From Phragmites australis (taxonomy: Eukaryota > Streptophyta > Magnoliopsida > Poales > Poaceae), in the NCBI RefSeq assembly GCF_958298935.1, contig NC_084924.1, positions 23,347,819 through 23,411,818 on the forward strand: a stretch of 64,000 nt of DNA. The letters run 5' to 3'. Below the pieces are notes generated by a model. It did no database searches and was not told where the DNA came from. It saw nothing but the letters and a program-made list of their open reading frames with translations. A program made the position numbers and the translations under genes. Below are positions 1 through 12,308 of this stretch, piece by piece. Within the stretch, counting starts at the first letter, position 1. Each line of letters begins with the position of its first letter.

Positions 1-1730
1 CGGATTAACTAATGCCCCGGCTTACGTCATGTACCTCATGAATAAAGTTTTCATGGAGTATCTGGATAAGTTCATGGTAGTCTTCATTGATGACATACTG
101 GTTTACTCTAAGAGTGGAGAAGAACATGAGGAGCACCTAAGATAAGTTCTAGGAAAACTTAGAGAACATCAACTGTATGCTAAGCTTAGTAAGTATGAGT
201 TTGGGTTAACGGAGGTGCCATTTCTTGGACATATTCTATCTGTCGGAGGAGTTACTGTAGACCCAAGTAAGTATGAGTTTGGGTTAACGGATGTGTTGAA
301 TTGGAAATCACCTACCAACGTTAAAGAAGTGAGAAGTTTTCTTGGTTTAGCAGGCTATTACCGTCGTTTCATAGAATGATTCTCGAAGATAGCCAAGCCA
401 CTCACAGAGTTGCTAAAGAAGGAAAAGAGGTACGAATGGACAAGCGCTTGTGAAGTGAGTTTCAATGAGCTAAAGAAGAACTTAACTACAGCCCCAGTGC
501 TAGTGTTGCTGGATATCCAGAAGAATTTCGATATATACTGCGATGCATTTCGACAAGGTCTTGGATGTGTTTTCATGTAAGAAGGACAAGTGGCAGCATA
601 CGCATCGGGACAGTTAAGAACTCATGAGAAGAATTATCCAACTCATGACCTGGAGTTAGCAGTAGTGGTACATGCTTTGAAGATATGGAGACATTATCTT
701 CTTGGGAAAAGATGTGAAATATACACGGATCATAAGAGCTTGAAGTATATGTTCACCCAGACGGATCTTAACTTGAGGCAACATAGATGGCTAGAATTAA
801 TCAAGGATTACGATGTAGGAATCCATTATCACCCGGGAAAAGCAAATGTAGTCGCAGACGCGTTAAGTCGTAAAGTATACACTACTACTATGGCTATGTT
901 TCAAGAAGCTCAACCGACTTTGTGTGAAGAATTCCGATGACTTAACCTAGGTTTTTTCGCGGATTTAGAGGTAGTAACCATGAAAGTGGAACCTACTTTG
1001 TATGAGGATATCCGGAAGGGACAGGCAAAAGATGAAAATATTAAGGAGATCAAAGAGAATATTAAAGCAGGCAAAGCTCCAAAGTTCTCAAAAGACGAGA
1101 AAGGAATGGTATGGTTTGGCAAGTGCATCTGTGTACCAGACCATAAGGAGATTAAGGAGATAATTTTAAGAGAAGCTCATGAGTCAATTTATTCTATTCA
1201 CCCAGGCAGTACCAAGATGTATCAGGATTTGAAGGATCGCTATTGGTGGCCTGGTATGAAGCAAGAAATAGCCGAGTACATGGCAGTGTATGATGTATGT
1301 CAGCGTCTGAAAGCAGAACATCAGAAACCAGCAGGATTGCTACAGCCTTTGAAGATACCAGAATGGAAATGGGAAGAAATTGGGATAGATTTTATAGTTG
1401 GTTTACCTCGTACCCAATCAAGCTATGATTCAATATGGGTCATAGTGGATCATCTCACGAAGGTAGCTCATTTCATTCCGGTTAAAACAACCTATAAAGG
1501 GGATAAGTTAGCAAAGCTATATATATCCAGGATCGTGTGTTTACATAGAGTTTTGAAGAGAATAGTACCGGATTGAGGGACCCAGTTTACCTCAAGGTTT
1601 TGGCAGAAACATCATGAATCGTTGGACACGAGGTTGAGTTTTAGCTCGGCATATCACCCACAAATGGATGGGCACACAGAAAGAATAAATCAGATACTTA
1701 AGGATATGTTACGAGCGTGTGCTCTTTAAA
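1..1730 (+). pseudogene. Ty3/gypsy pol fragment (RT, RNase H, integrase)
   Basis: Remnant of a Ty3/gypsy polyprotein whose 5' part lies left of the window. One reading frame runs through the whole fragment: the RT catalytic motif [10 protein letters not shown] (about 82-111), the RT thumb with [13 protein letters not shown] (about 337-376), RNase H with [11 protein letters not shown] (about 720-755) and [15 protein letters not shown] (about 829-874), then the integrase zinc-binding and core regions with HPGSTKMYQDLKDRYWWPGM (about 1200-1258). It is interrupted by in-frame stops at about 143, 377, 578, 938 and 1574 but has no frameshift. Similarity stops abruptly near 1728, within the integrase core, before any chromodomain could be reached. 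The match style suggests a chromovirus of the Del/Tekay group; that lineage call is an inference. It cannot make an active protein. Confidence 0.93.
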
Positions 1731-2285
1731 ATCGCAACTGTGCACCCTCGAAAGAACGTTTTTTCATTTGTTTTCATGCTACAACACCTTGCGCCGATTG
1801 CCATCGACAACTAGACTCCTTTCTTTCATTCTATAAAACAAGGCTCATCTGGAACTACGCGCCTTTATTAGTAGAGAAGGAAACTAATTTCTACTCAGAT
1901 TAGTATAAGAGGGCAAATTCCATAAAATTCTATAGTAACATTACAATTGCTTAAATACCCTAGGGCATGAACGGCCAGATTTAATTTCATGTATACTTCC
2001 TGCCCACCCATGAGTAGTATGGACTATGGAGCACTGTAAAAGTGCTCTATTTCGAAACCTAGCCGCAAACAAATCAGCTAGTTAATCTAGTTTGTGAAAT
2101 GTGATTATACGCCTTCTACTAGGGAAAATTTGACAGTAAGTGACCTGATGGACAGTGGGGATCGAGCTATCTATTACACATCCAGCAAGATCGTCACAAA
2201 ATTTGCATTCTGATAAATACATTTTGTCTTTTCGCATACCAACGTGGCAAACGGCGCATATATCAGAACAGTATTGTACTGGTTA
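1729..2285. other. Gene-free stretch, probably 3' flank of the CGLD27-type gene
   Basis: Lies between the broken gypsy fragment and the stop codon of the minus-strand gene that ends at 2286. I see no conserved coding frame or transposon ends. The part nearest 2286 is expected to hold the 3' untranslated region and polyadenylation site of that gene, but no single site is convincing. Confidence 0.5.
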
Positions 2286-4260
2286 TCAGTTCAGCAGGTC
2301 GTCCCACTTGCAGTACTGGCCGCCGGCGAGTGCCCGGTAGTAACGGTCCCTGCAGTAGACCGGCCGTCCGTCGGCAGCCTCCGCTGCGGCCGCGGCGAGG
2401 TCGTCGTCTTGAATCACCTCCACAGGTAACCGCAGCAGCTCCTCCCTCCTGCGCCAAGCGATGCAAGCATGCAGACAAATTGTAAGTTGTTCAGGTACTG
2501 CGTGATAGGAATCCACATGAATTTGCACCTCAAGCTCGGTTTGGACGCAGCGGAGGTCGGTTGGTTCAAGGAGTGGAGGAAGTCCTCGACGGGCGCGGCG
2601 AACGCGAAGAGCGACACGGCCCCGACGAGCAGCGCGCCGGTGCTCACCAGCGTCTGCTTCAGCATGTTAATCACCGGCTTTACCTGCACAATAAATTCAG
2701 TAAGAGAGAGCAACGCTACTCTTGTCTAGTGTTGGAGACTATGTTTGCAATTAGGCAGAGTCGTAGAAAAAATAATCCTGCCAAAATGTCATTTTACCTT
2801 GTAAGATCCCAAGAGCCTGTCACGAGCCAATACCTGCAGCAAAATGGAAATGCAGACATGTAAAACTGTTGTGAACTCGAGCATTTCATTGCAGGGGTGT
2901 ACACTCTTGTGTGAAGGGGAAAATGACACTACACAACTTGGGGTTTTTTTCTGTCATGGTAAGACCCTGCTCCGGCTCTTTCAAGAATTTTCAATCAGGA
3001 AGTCTAATTGCACCTAAACCATCTAAGAATATAATGATTCAATCATATTTGTACAGCAACGTGTGGCATCTCAAGTGTCTTTTCATTGACAAAAGATGAT
3101 TGGATAACAATATGTCATCACAAAGCATATATTTTGAATCAAGGGCCCTCTAAATGGAGTTGTGTTTGAAACTTTAAGTACATTTTTGTTAACTATCTTG
3201 GTCTAAGAATCATATTTACCTCTGGTGGCTTTACCCACATCTGGCCGTCGTACCATCCGGTTTCTTCATAGGGTACAACTGCTGACAACAGCCTATCACC
3301 AACATAACTCCAGCCCTGCACGCATTTGTATCAGAAGGATTAGCACACTTCAGAACCGATCCATCTGGAAAGATATCCAAATTTCTTGATCATTTCATTG
3401 TATGCAAGCAGTCTTTCTAGGTCCTGTAACATCATTTGCTGATCTTGCCAGATGCATCATTTTCCATTTTTTTTTCGATGCACTTACCAGATAGATCCTG
3501 AGAACCACCAATGACACCAGGAGCAGAGTTCCAATCCCAGCTGCCAGCACAAACTTGAGTGGATCCTGCATAGTTTGGATAGAATTACATGGATGGTGAA
3601 ACGGCGAATATAATTACAAGGACGCATACAAACTGACACACCATTTCCATTTGCATGTTCTGAACAGCAATCACACGTTTTCAGAGAAGATAGAAGAAAT
3701 TTGCATACCTTTCCAGGATTGAAGCTTGCGGCTGCAATTGGGGCCGCGAGTACAGTGAACGTCACCAGCCACAGGCTGCCCAGCCGCAGGAAGAACGACC
3801 CTGGGCTCAGCTCCGCCCAGGAGTACAAGATGCTATCCTTGAGAGCAGAGTACTCATTCACCTACAGAAATGGTGAAATCAACATCAGCGGCAATATGCA
3901 GCACCAACTATCTGATAAGCATAAGGAGGCTTCGTGTACGCCTAATTTTCTATGAAATTCGAAACAAGGTTGGTCGTAACTAGACAACTCAATTACTGGT
4001 CTTTGCTCGAAGGGGACTTGGATCTCCAGCCCGGGGTCCCAGCTCGGACCTCCGCCGGCGAAGCCGCTGCGGCTACTCTCCGGCTCCTCCTTCAGCGCCA
4101 TCGCTACCGTAACGCCCCTCTGGCGCCTGGCAGTGCCACTGGGTCTCCGTCCCCGCCGCCGGTCTCCGCCGAGAACCCGAGGCGCTGCCGCGCATGCGCC
4201 ATGATCGTGGCCGAGAAGCACCGCCGAGTGGACGCTAACGATCTTCACCCGAAGCAGCAT
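2286..4260 (-). CDS. CGLD27: DUF1230 chloroplast membrane protein, CGLD27-like
   Basis: Seven exons read on the minus strand: 4260-3997, 3861-3709, 3565-3488, 3315-3220, 2833-2798, 2683-2529 and 2448-2286. All introns are GT-AG; the first five are phase 0 and the last is phase 2. The spliced CDS is 945 bp (314 residues) with no stops. Residues 1 to about 60 are basic and rich in Arg/Ala/Ser, like a plastid transit peptide. Then follow the family signature around EQRPVNEYSAL, hydrophobic segments at about 110-135, 144-163 and 221-239, the conserved YEETGWYDGQMWVKPPE and VLARDRLLGSYK blocks, and the C-terminal RPVYCRDRYYRALAGGQYCKW block. The family occurs in cyanobacteria, algae and plants; the Arabidopsis member is linked to growth under low iron, with unknown biochemistry. 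The ATG at 4258-4260 is the best start because it precedes the transit-like segment; an open upstream extension lacks family similarity. It looks functional. A MULE sits about 425 bp upstream. Confidence 0.92.
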
Positions 4261-4684
4261 GGATAAACAGCTCTGGGTGTCTGTCACGTATCCACTGCTC
4301 CGTACTTGCCCTATAGTGGCTTGTAAAAAGAAAATGCTTATAGCTAACCGCGGGCATAGATCTTTTACTTGGTGCGGGGATCCGGTGACGGTTTGTGTGG
4401 CTGAGACAGGGGGTGTCGCGGCGGCCAAAGTCTGGAGACGCTGCCTACACGTGGCGGGTGGGTCGTGGCACGTTGCCCGCTCGTTTTGGCGCGCGCCGGC
4501 TCATGGCGTGCGTTACCCTGGTATCTACGTACGAAATGGGTTTTTCTGCGAAAGCACTAGAAGAACAGCAGTCGCTCCACTCATTTGTTTGGATTTGAGC
4601 CAGAACAATTTTGTGGGCCTTGATTAGAACGAATCAATCGGCTGATCAGATACTGGGCCAGAAGGCCCAGAACTGTTATTTTAC
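4261..4684 (-). promoter_or_regulatory. Promoter-proximal region of the CGLD27-type gene with site II motifs
   Basis: This is the native sequence left between the start codon and the MULE insertion. It has TGGGCC at 4614-4619 and an inverted pair TGGGCC (4654-4659) and GGCCCA (4664-4669) separated by four bases. Such TGGGCY 'site II' elements are known in plant promoters of housekeeping and organelle-related genes and are bound by TCP factors. Use by this gene is inferred from position only. The MULE lies 15 bp beyond the pair. Confidence 0.5.
4674..4684. repeat. Left copy of an 11-bp target-site duplication of the MULE
   Basis: TGTTATTTTAC occurs here and again at 32257-32267, exactly outside the two ends of the MULE. 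The length suits Mutator-like elements, which usually duplicate 8-11 bp. Confidence 0.8.
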
Positions 4685-4759
4685 GAATTATATATATTTA
4701 ATATTTACAAAATTGCATGCCGTCTAGAACATTTGTAAGAATATGCTATCGTCACTTGT
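4685..4759. repeat. Left terminal inverted repeat of the MULE
   Basis: Read inwards, this matches the reverse complement of the right end. Shared blocks include TTAATATTT, AAAATT, TTTGTAAGAATA and ATCGTC-CTTGT. Identity is roughly 70 percent by eye. The outermost bases are AT-rich, so the exact first base could be off by one or two. Confidence 0.75.
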
Positions 4760-5339
4760 TCATCGGATAAGAGTAAGGTCTTGTTGTGGGTCTTAGTGAT
4801 CAAAGCATAGTAAATGCATTTCAATGAGGTCTCGCCCTCGCTCGCTGAATGGACGAGATCTTCGTCGCTGTGATGCCGGGCGAGCTCACCTAAAAGGTGT
4901 CACCCGCTGTTCGAGCGAGGCATTTTGGGTATAAAATGCGGCGCGATGCCCCCAGCTAACATCAACACTGTCATTTCCACTCAGCCGAGCCGAGAGGGAG
5001 GGAGGAGAGGAGATGACAGGGGAGGGAGGAGAAATTTTACGACGAAACCTTACTGGAGGAAAAATGTATGTCTTTTTTTTATTTTTTATACAAATCCGGT
5101 AGGATAGTCACTAGTGCTAAGTTTTGACATATGTTATAGGCTCTATCTAGGATTTTGTTTAGAAACCCTGTAGATAGCCACTAGACTTAGGTCAGAATGC
5201 AGATCTAGGTTTAGAATTAGGGTTATACATAGTTTAGCAATTAGATCATGTTTATATCATATCAGTGGCAGTTAAAGATTTTTTATGGTGACAATGAAAT
5301 ATTATATGGTTCGGAAGGGCTCTGTCTGTATTTCAGGCA

Positions 5340-7767
5340 ATAGATAAGGGTATCTCCAGGCCTAGGCATAAAAGTGTCGGACATTTATACATTTGGTTGA
5401 TGCGAGGTTTCAAAATAGACCCCAAGGTTCAAGATATGACTATTAGCATTATAAACAAACGTTTAAGAGATGGTGTGTACTGTGAGGTGTACCCACTTAG
5501 GGAAGATCAAGTCTAGATCAAGTCTGGAGGAGATACATGCATGATGTTGTGCATAGAGGTTGGCCTCCTATATTACTTGCGCAATAGAAGAATAAGGAGC
5601 AAGTTAGGGAGATACAGGGTGGGCGGTACGTGGAGGAGGGTGATGCCAAAGAGTGTGATGAGGATGTCGATCCGGATGGTCCACATTCATCGGATTATCC
5701 GACTGAATCGACCAGTGAGGCAGATGGAGGGGAACAAATCCCTTCTCTAATTGAACAGATGGAGTGGGATGATCTTGAGGCTGGCGAATCTCCTAAGCAT
5801 GACATGTCAAATGGTGAGGACAACGCTCCTGTTCCAGCGGATTGGAACAATCCTAACTTTTAATAACCTTATGGTGAACGAGAGGAATCAGGTGTTCTGG
5901 GAGTATACACATAATGAGGTGACCAAGGGTGCTAGGTACCCAACCAATCAAGCTATGAAAGATGCTGTGACTCAATGGGTGACAATATTTTGACAACAGT
6001 TTTATGCTATCAAGTCAAGAAAGAAGGAATATGTTGTGAAGTGCGTGAAGGAGGGTTGCATGTGGCAGATGTATGGCTTCAAGGGAAGATTGTGGTGAAC
6101 TACACTTGCACGATGGAAGAACTTGAGCCCAGCCACAAGAACATCACCTCAGCATTCAACGCCAATGTGATATACGCCCAGATTGTGAATAACCTAAACT
6201 ACATGGTCCATAATTAGGCAAATTAAGAATAGTACAAGTACACTGTCAGCTACAACAAGCCATGTAAGGTGAAGAGGAAGGCAATCAAGATGAGGTTCAG
6301 GACTTACGAAGCATCATATGACAATCTTTCATACTTATTGCAGACATCGAAGGAACCCGGGATATATTACGACATTGACAAGTATCCATTGTTGTCCAAA
6401 CCTGACAAGTATATCCTAAAGTGATGCTTCTTTGCATTAGGACCATGTGTAAAAGCTTTTGAACGTTGTCCTTCTATCCTCTACATCGACGATACTTTTC
6501 TTATCATCTACTAGGTTATTCTAGATCTTGACTGCTATTAGGGTTGATGGATGCATTTGCATTTGTGGAGAGTGAGAACATTAGCAGTTAGTATTGGTTC
6601 ATGTACCATGTTAGGATGATAATTGTTGGTGCTCGGTTGAACGTGTGCCTTATACATGACCAGCATGCTGGGATGCTCACGGCAATTTTGGATCTGTTGA
6701 ATAGAATAAACAATGGTGTGATAAGACCTGTGTGGCCAGATCTGTATAGTAGGTGGTCAGAACTAGCAATGAAAGTTGGATGCTCTTTGGAAGACACTGG
6801 ATGAACTGATGAAGAAGCAAACACAAGAGCGTGCAAAGAAGCCCATGAGGGGAACAGAGGAAGAAACAGTGCCTCTTGAGTCCCTACCAATGAACAATGA
6901 AGCTGGCATAATATGGAGGACCAGATCATCTACTAGGTTATTTAGCGAGTTGATTGAGAATAAGCTAAAGGAGAAGTAAGCTCTGCTCTACGACACAAAC
7001 AAGGCTAAGTATGGTATTATGACTACAAATTTAGCATAGGTTTGCAATTGGGTGATGCAAGGTGTGAGGGAGTTGCTGCTAGTGAGGATTATAGAGTCCA
7101 TACTTCAAGGGACGTGCAAATATTACAATGAGTGTTGTGCAATAATATACACGACGCTAAATAATGCTCATCTGATTTATGAGACAAAGATGACTAAGTA
7201 CATGGAAGACAAGACGGAGAAGGTAAAGATGCACTAAGTGAAGATTATGAAAATTGCACAACACATATACGGAATTCTATGCAGGGACAAAGGAAGAAGG
7301 GGGGCAAGCATGAGAGAGTTATCCATGAGTGGACCATCTTCGATAACATGTGCGTTTGCACCTGCTACAAGCCGATGCTACTATAGAAGCCATGCTCATA
7401 TGTGATTGCCACGTATGTTGTGATGGAGATGAAGACTCAGAGGTACGTCTCTGACTACTTAAAAAAGGAAGCTATATTCGACACCTGGAACCATGAGGTC
7501 TATGGTTTTGGGATTTATGGTTCTTTTGCGAAAGAACCTAGGCCCAATTGTGTTTTCATCCCTGATCACGACAAGATGAAGCAGAAGAAGAGACAGCATA
7601 GGACTACGAGGTTGTGTAATGACATGGACGAAGCAGAAGCCAGACATCGTTTGAAATGGTGCAGCAAGTGCAATGGAACAGGGCACACTTACAAGAAATG
7701 CACCGTTGGCGTCCCAAGTGTGAATCCCGCTGAAGCAGATCCTTTCGACTCTGCTGCATATGGGTGA
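5340..7767 (+). pseudogene. Degenerate MULE transposase
   Basis: Fragments in several frames follow the order expected of a plant MULE transposase. An acidic N-terminal segment (about 5630-5863, ending PVPADWNNPNF) is followed by the MuDR N-terminal domain (TKGARYPTNQAMKDAVTQW, about 5922-5978, then YVVKCVKEGCMWQMYGF, about 6030-6080). The MULE catalytic core comes next (KPDKYILK then CFFALGPCVKAFERCPS at 6400-6476; DAFAFVESENI at 6551-6583; NVCLIHDQHAGMLTAI at 6640-6690). A SWIM-type zinc finger (about 7350-7410) and a CCHC zinc knuckle CSKCNGTGHTYKKC (7660-7701) close it. At least five frame changes and several stops separate these pieces, for example TAA near 6978 and TAG near 7037. The gene is dead but identifies the element that carries the downstream genes. 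Confidence 0.88.
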
Positions 7768-8048
7768 CATTCTCATAGTCGTTGATCGTCGGCTTCGTCG
7801 ACTCATTGAGTTCGATTAATGTTGTAATTCGTGGTGTGATGGATATTCATGTGCACAACATTGTAGTTTACTGTTATAGTAGTGAGACTGTCACTATATT
7901 TGAGGTTGTAACGTGCTAAGTTGTGATTCGTTAACGTATTTGTGTACGCTTTGAACAATCTATTATGTCATGTTATATGTTAGACGCTTACTTCTTACTT
8001 TGAGTTTTTTTTCTTATAAAACTATAAAAAACTTGTGAACATGCATGT
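7768..8048. other. Non-coding gap between transposase and PMD gene
   Basis: AT-rich, with no coding similarity. It probably holds the 3' untranslated region of the transposase and the 5' region of the PMD gene. Confidence 0.5.
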
Positions 8049-10845
8049 ATGGCACAGCCGGAGCTGCTTGACCCTTAGCTCAACATTAGGCACCACTCGT
8101 ACCGCATCGCCATGTAGGCTGAGGAGCTCCCGGTACTACAACCCCATGTGCTAGATAAGCTCTTGACGATTGATCACTGGACCTCGAGGTTTGTACAATT
8201 TCAATTAAAGATTTTATACAATTTGTTATCGGTATTCAACGCTAACTGTATTATCTTTGCAGGTTGTGTTTTGCTGGGCTACTTCTGTTGTGTCGGCTGG
8301 TAGAGGTGGGCGCATTGTTGGGGGGCTCGGAGGCGGCCACATGGTTCAGCTACGATCGGGCCTTGCTTGCGGCCCTTGTCAATAGGTGGCATCTCAAGAT
8401 GCACACGTTGCACCTCCTGTGTGGTGAGATGGCGCCCACGCTTTGGAATGTCTCACTCCTGATGGGCCCGCCTTATATTGGTGCCATTGTTGGGGCTAGA
8501 GACGTGGGCGTGGGCTGGAGCGATGAGCTGCTCGGATGCATCTCTGCCATTGAATGGAGGGACGACCTAGCCCCGTTCAAGGCTTTTCTAGGGACCGAGA
8601 AGCACGGTTCGATGAAAGCCTTTATTTTTCAGTTTGTGGTACATATGTCTTGTACTATTTTGTCATCTCCTTTACGTTACTAATGGATGAATATATTTGT
8701 AGTTGTTCCTTTTTTAACAGGTTGGAAACATCCACCCATTGGCAGGCGATGAGAACGTCTCTCGTCACTTGGAGGCATACCTCATGTGGTTGTTCGGAGG
8801 GTCATGTTCACCGAGACCCACAACAACACGATCTCAAGGAGTATGATCCCCTACACCAGAGAGGTTGCGGACCCTGACCCGGGGGAGGTCCCGCAATACA
8901 GCTGAACTTCTGTTGTGCTAGCTACGATGTACCAAGGTCTGTGTGATGCATGCACGAAGATCGACAATAACGCGATCCTTACCGTGTGTCCCTTGTTACT
9001 TCAGATGTGGTTGTATGAGCGCATCACCATTGGCAGGCCCATTGTCGACTATAGTGCGTACCAGTTCCCAACGGACAACGTCAATGGCCCGACCATGAGG
9101 TTGTTGTAATGTAGATGTAGGGTAAATGCTATGATATTTGTGTATGTATATGTTCATTACTTACTTTTTTGTTCTCTAACTTATTTTGGTTACATGACCG
9201 AGTTGGTCCAGCATGTAGACACACCACATGTACCTGGATTTCATTCACCAGTTTGATGAGCTAATACTGAATGACGTCCACTGGAGGCCGTACATGGAGG
9301 ATGAGGTACTTTGACGTGCTCCGCTTGAATTTTTGACGCTCTGCTTACTGAACCAGGAGTACTGGATCACATGATGTGCCCTCGTCTATGACATCTACAT
9401 CGAGGAGTACTCACCACATCGCGTGATGCGGTAGTTCAGGAAGTTCCAGGTGTTCCCGCTACAACTGACTAGGACAGTGCCTATCAACATACACAAATGC
9501 GCAACATTGTAATTACATTTGCATACGAGACGTTGTTGCACCCTTTTTCATGTCCATATGTTTTTGCAGGTTGACGCGCAAGGGGGTGCATTCCAAAAGC
9601 GCGTTTCTATCTCGTGTCCAGAGGTGGGTTGGCGAATGGCATCAAGCTATCGAGCACATCATAGATGAGGATTAGCTTCACTCTGAGGAGGCATACGCGG
9701 ACTTCCTCTCCTAGTTTGTGCCTCGGACATGGATCCAGGTCACGTACACACCGGTTGAGCTTTAGTAGCATATGCCGGACAAGCGTGACACGTACCTAAC
9801 ACACAGGGACTAGGCGTATTCGCTTGAGGTACGAATAACACCACATGACTCCTCATTTACTATAATTGCTGGTACAAAAAAAATCGTGTAATCAAATTAA
9901 ACTTTTCTCTGTAGAGGGACATATTGTGCCAGGTTGAGGTCGAGGCACAGGCGACATAGGTACAAATCGACAGTGGACTCATGGTCCCTAGGGGCAAGGT
10001 GAGCGCGGTGTTAGGCCGTATTATCTGGCAGGTGAACAAGGTCTCCCGTGAGCTCAGCTGTAGTTCATCCTCGAACATTGTGACGGGACCATGAGCATTG
10101 GCTCCTCTCCTGGCATGCCCGTCCATCATGTTCACCAAACCGCTGCACCCATTGGTACGTTTGACCTTCACCGCTGAGCCGTTGAGGGCATATTCAACCC
10201 CGACTTTCTCTTCTGCCCCTACTATGGCAAGGCAGTCCTTTACCGGGCTAGTGACCCCCACTACAATGGCACGTGGCCTCGGCTTTCATTCTCTGGCACT
10301 GGTGATCCCTGCTACAGCTTCACAGCATCTAGGCCAGCCTTCACCGATGTTGGTGACCACTTCTACACCAGCACTGGGTTCACAAACCCTTCCTCCATAA
10401 ATCTAGGTCCTTTGAGTTCTCGCATCCCCGACTTAGATATGACACTCTCTTAATGTATAACAAATTGTTACGTATATCACGTTTTATCAGTGCTAACATA
10501 TTTTTTTGGTGTTTCATGTGCAGAGATCGATGATCTCTAGGACATAGAGGTGCATGGTAGCTACATGGAGTTGCTCACTAGGGATGGTAGTCAGGTCCCT
10601 GGGTACTCCTACATCTTCGGACATAGCAATGAGCTCGGTGCATCGCAACTACCTGGAGTGGAACTTACGGGGGCACAACCCTCCCAAAATGAGTACGCCA
10701 CTCCACCGGCCACTAGATGATCTGAGCAGCTAATCATTCCACTGGACCACCTGACATACTTAGTTAACCAGGTGAGAGCGAGGAGGTGCAGGGTCCTGAG
10801 GTCGAATGCAACCAGGGGGTCATCCCCAAGAGGGGACGTAACCTA
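8049..10845 (+). pseudogene. Plant mobile domain (PMD, aminotransferase-like) gene carried by the MULE
   Basis: The signature LHLLCGEMAPTLWNVSLLMG (about 8408-8468) and the later PGEVPQYS, GLCDACTKIDNNAIL and GRPIVDYSAYQFP (8880-9070) identify the PMD family. PMD occurs in plant nuclear proteins such as MAIN and MAIL1, implicated in transposon silencing, and in many transposon-borne copies. A first exon (about 8049-8188) reads LLDP-LNIRHHSYRIAM with stops. An intron with GT at 8189 and AG at 8262 follows, and the largest piece is 8263-8636. The second intron ends at an AG just before GTTGGAAAC (8720), but the expected donor after CAG reads TT, so it is probably mutated. Further exons continue to about 10100, and a low-similarity tail rich in stops reaches 10845. 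Many stops and small shifts show that it no longer encodes a full protein. It lies in the same orientation as the transposase and inside the same inverted repeats. Confidence 0.82.
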
Positions 10846-11255
10846 TAGGCTATTAGTTATTATTAGTTTCACGATCTTATGTTACTGTTGGTGTTATGGT
10901 ACTATGTTACTGGCAGTGTAATGATACTTTCTTCATGTTACTATGTTATTGTTACTGTCATAATATCTTTCATGTACTATGTTTTTGTTTTGTGATTCTA
11001 TTCGAACCATAGACTCATAACACTACCATTCCATAACAATCATAATAAACATGTCAACCGAATATACAATGGCATATACAATACCCCTATTGGTGTACCG
11101 AAGTTTCACCCAACATGCCTTAGGGAATGTAAAAAGGGCGAAGATCAATGGGACAATACACAAATTACATTGTTGTCCGGACAGTGGTTCTAATTGTACT
11201 GACTTAGATTGAACCACGATGAGGCTCCTGAATCCCAATAATCTCTAGCACCATT
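10846..11255. other. Gene-free stretch inside the MULE
   Basis: AT-rich, with a run of near-repeats of 'catgttactatgttact' type at 10870-10985. I see no coding similarity on either strand; the open frame on the minus strand (11023-11238) has no recognisable domain. Confidence 0.4.
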
Positions 11256-11870
11256 TTGCACCAACAGAGGAGGAGCACGAGGTGGAGGAGGAGCATCCCT
11301 ATTGTGGCACGAGCATGTGCACTACGGATCGATGCATACAGAAGTGTCCTCCATGTGTATTACACAAGGACTTGGCATGTTCTCAACCCCCCTCTACAAG
11401 TCGAAGATTTGTTCTCACAAGTGGTGGACGTAATCTTGGATATGCTGCAGAATAGGAGGATCGACCCATCTCGTGTATTGGCAATTGTCGTGGTCGCCGT
11501 CAGAGACCTACAGAAATGTGAAGGTCACAATGTATAATATTGTAAAAAAGGATACAAATGGTCATGGTGATATAGTTCTCACCCTACCAAGAGGACATCG
11601 GAAGAATCGATGCCCCCAATGAATACTCCCATCCTACATTTGAACGACACAGTAATCACCATGGGAACACTTGGGCAAGGGCTCATTCAGGTGCTCGTTA
11701 ATACTTAGGTAACTTGGAGGAAGAAAATTACTCCTATCCTACAAAGGGAAGTTGTACAGAGGCTCTTCGTACTCAATTGGACCAAATGAACCCTCCCATC
11801 TCACCGCCGTCCTCCCCACCCCCTTCTTCCTTGTCCCCTACTGCCCCTACCCTTCATTGATTGTTGTGGC
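11256..11870 (+). other. Unrecognised coding-like stretch inside the MULE
   Basis: Several plus-strand frames are open in turn. An early piece is rich in Glu and Cys (TEEEHEVEEEHPYCGTSMCT, about 11266-11325), and a later piece reads RGSSYSIGPNEPSHL (about 11760-11805). The base composition looks coding, and it sits between the PMD gene and the first GRF zinc-finger exon, so it may be the 5' part of the latter or a separate decayed gene. I do not recognise a domain. Confidence 0.35.
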
Positions 11871-12303
11871 TTTAGTTTCTAGATACTTGAGCCTTTTATA
11901 GATGCGTTGTACCAACATACGACCTTTTACGCGGTGTAATATTATCGTCAAATTTGTGTTACTTGCACACATGCAACCATGATAATAAAACATGTACTCC
12001 ATTTGTAGACCTAGCCTTTTCAAACCGTGATAACAATTATATTTTCTTGCCACCTCAAAACAGGTCATCATGGATTCCTTGAGGAACCACCTATGGGAGT
12101 GCCATAATGGCACGAGTGTCCATTGTGCAAGTGTGGCAATCGAGAGCGAATGTTGACATCCTTTGAGGTCCAGATTGATGGTAGGAGGTTCTTTACGTGG
12201 CCGGAGCTTGACGTCGATTTCATGGTGTGGGTCTCTCTTTGCCTTCGTTCCCACCTCCTAATTATACCATGACTATATCACTTCTAACTTCGAGTTTATT
12301 ATG

Positions 12304-12308
12304 CTAAG
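12304..12308. repeat. Target-site duplication CTAAG of the nested LTR element, left copy
   Basis: CTAAG occurs immediately before the TG end at 12309 and again at 16601-16605, immediately after the CA end at 16600. Five bases is the normal duplication length for LTR retroelements. Confidence 0.85.

Noticed and set aside
3862..4428. Upstream extension of the CGLD27-type protein to a start at 4428
   Set aside because: The extra residues show no transit-peptide pattern or family similarity; the ATG at 4260 gives a typical length and N-terminus. The 3862-3996 part is intron.
11847..12254. Minus-strand 135-residue open frame
   Set aside because: It is the shadow of the plus-strand GRF zinc-finger exon, which shows the CKCG and GRRFF motifs.
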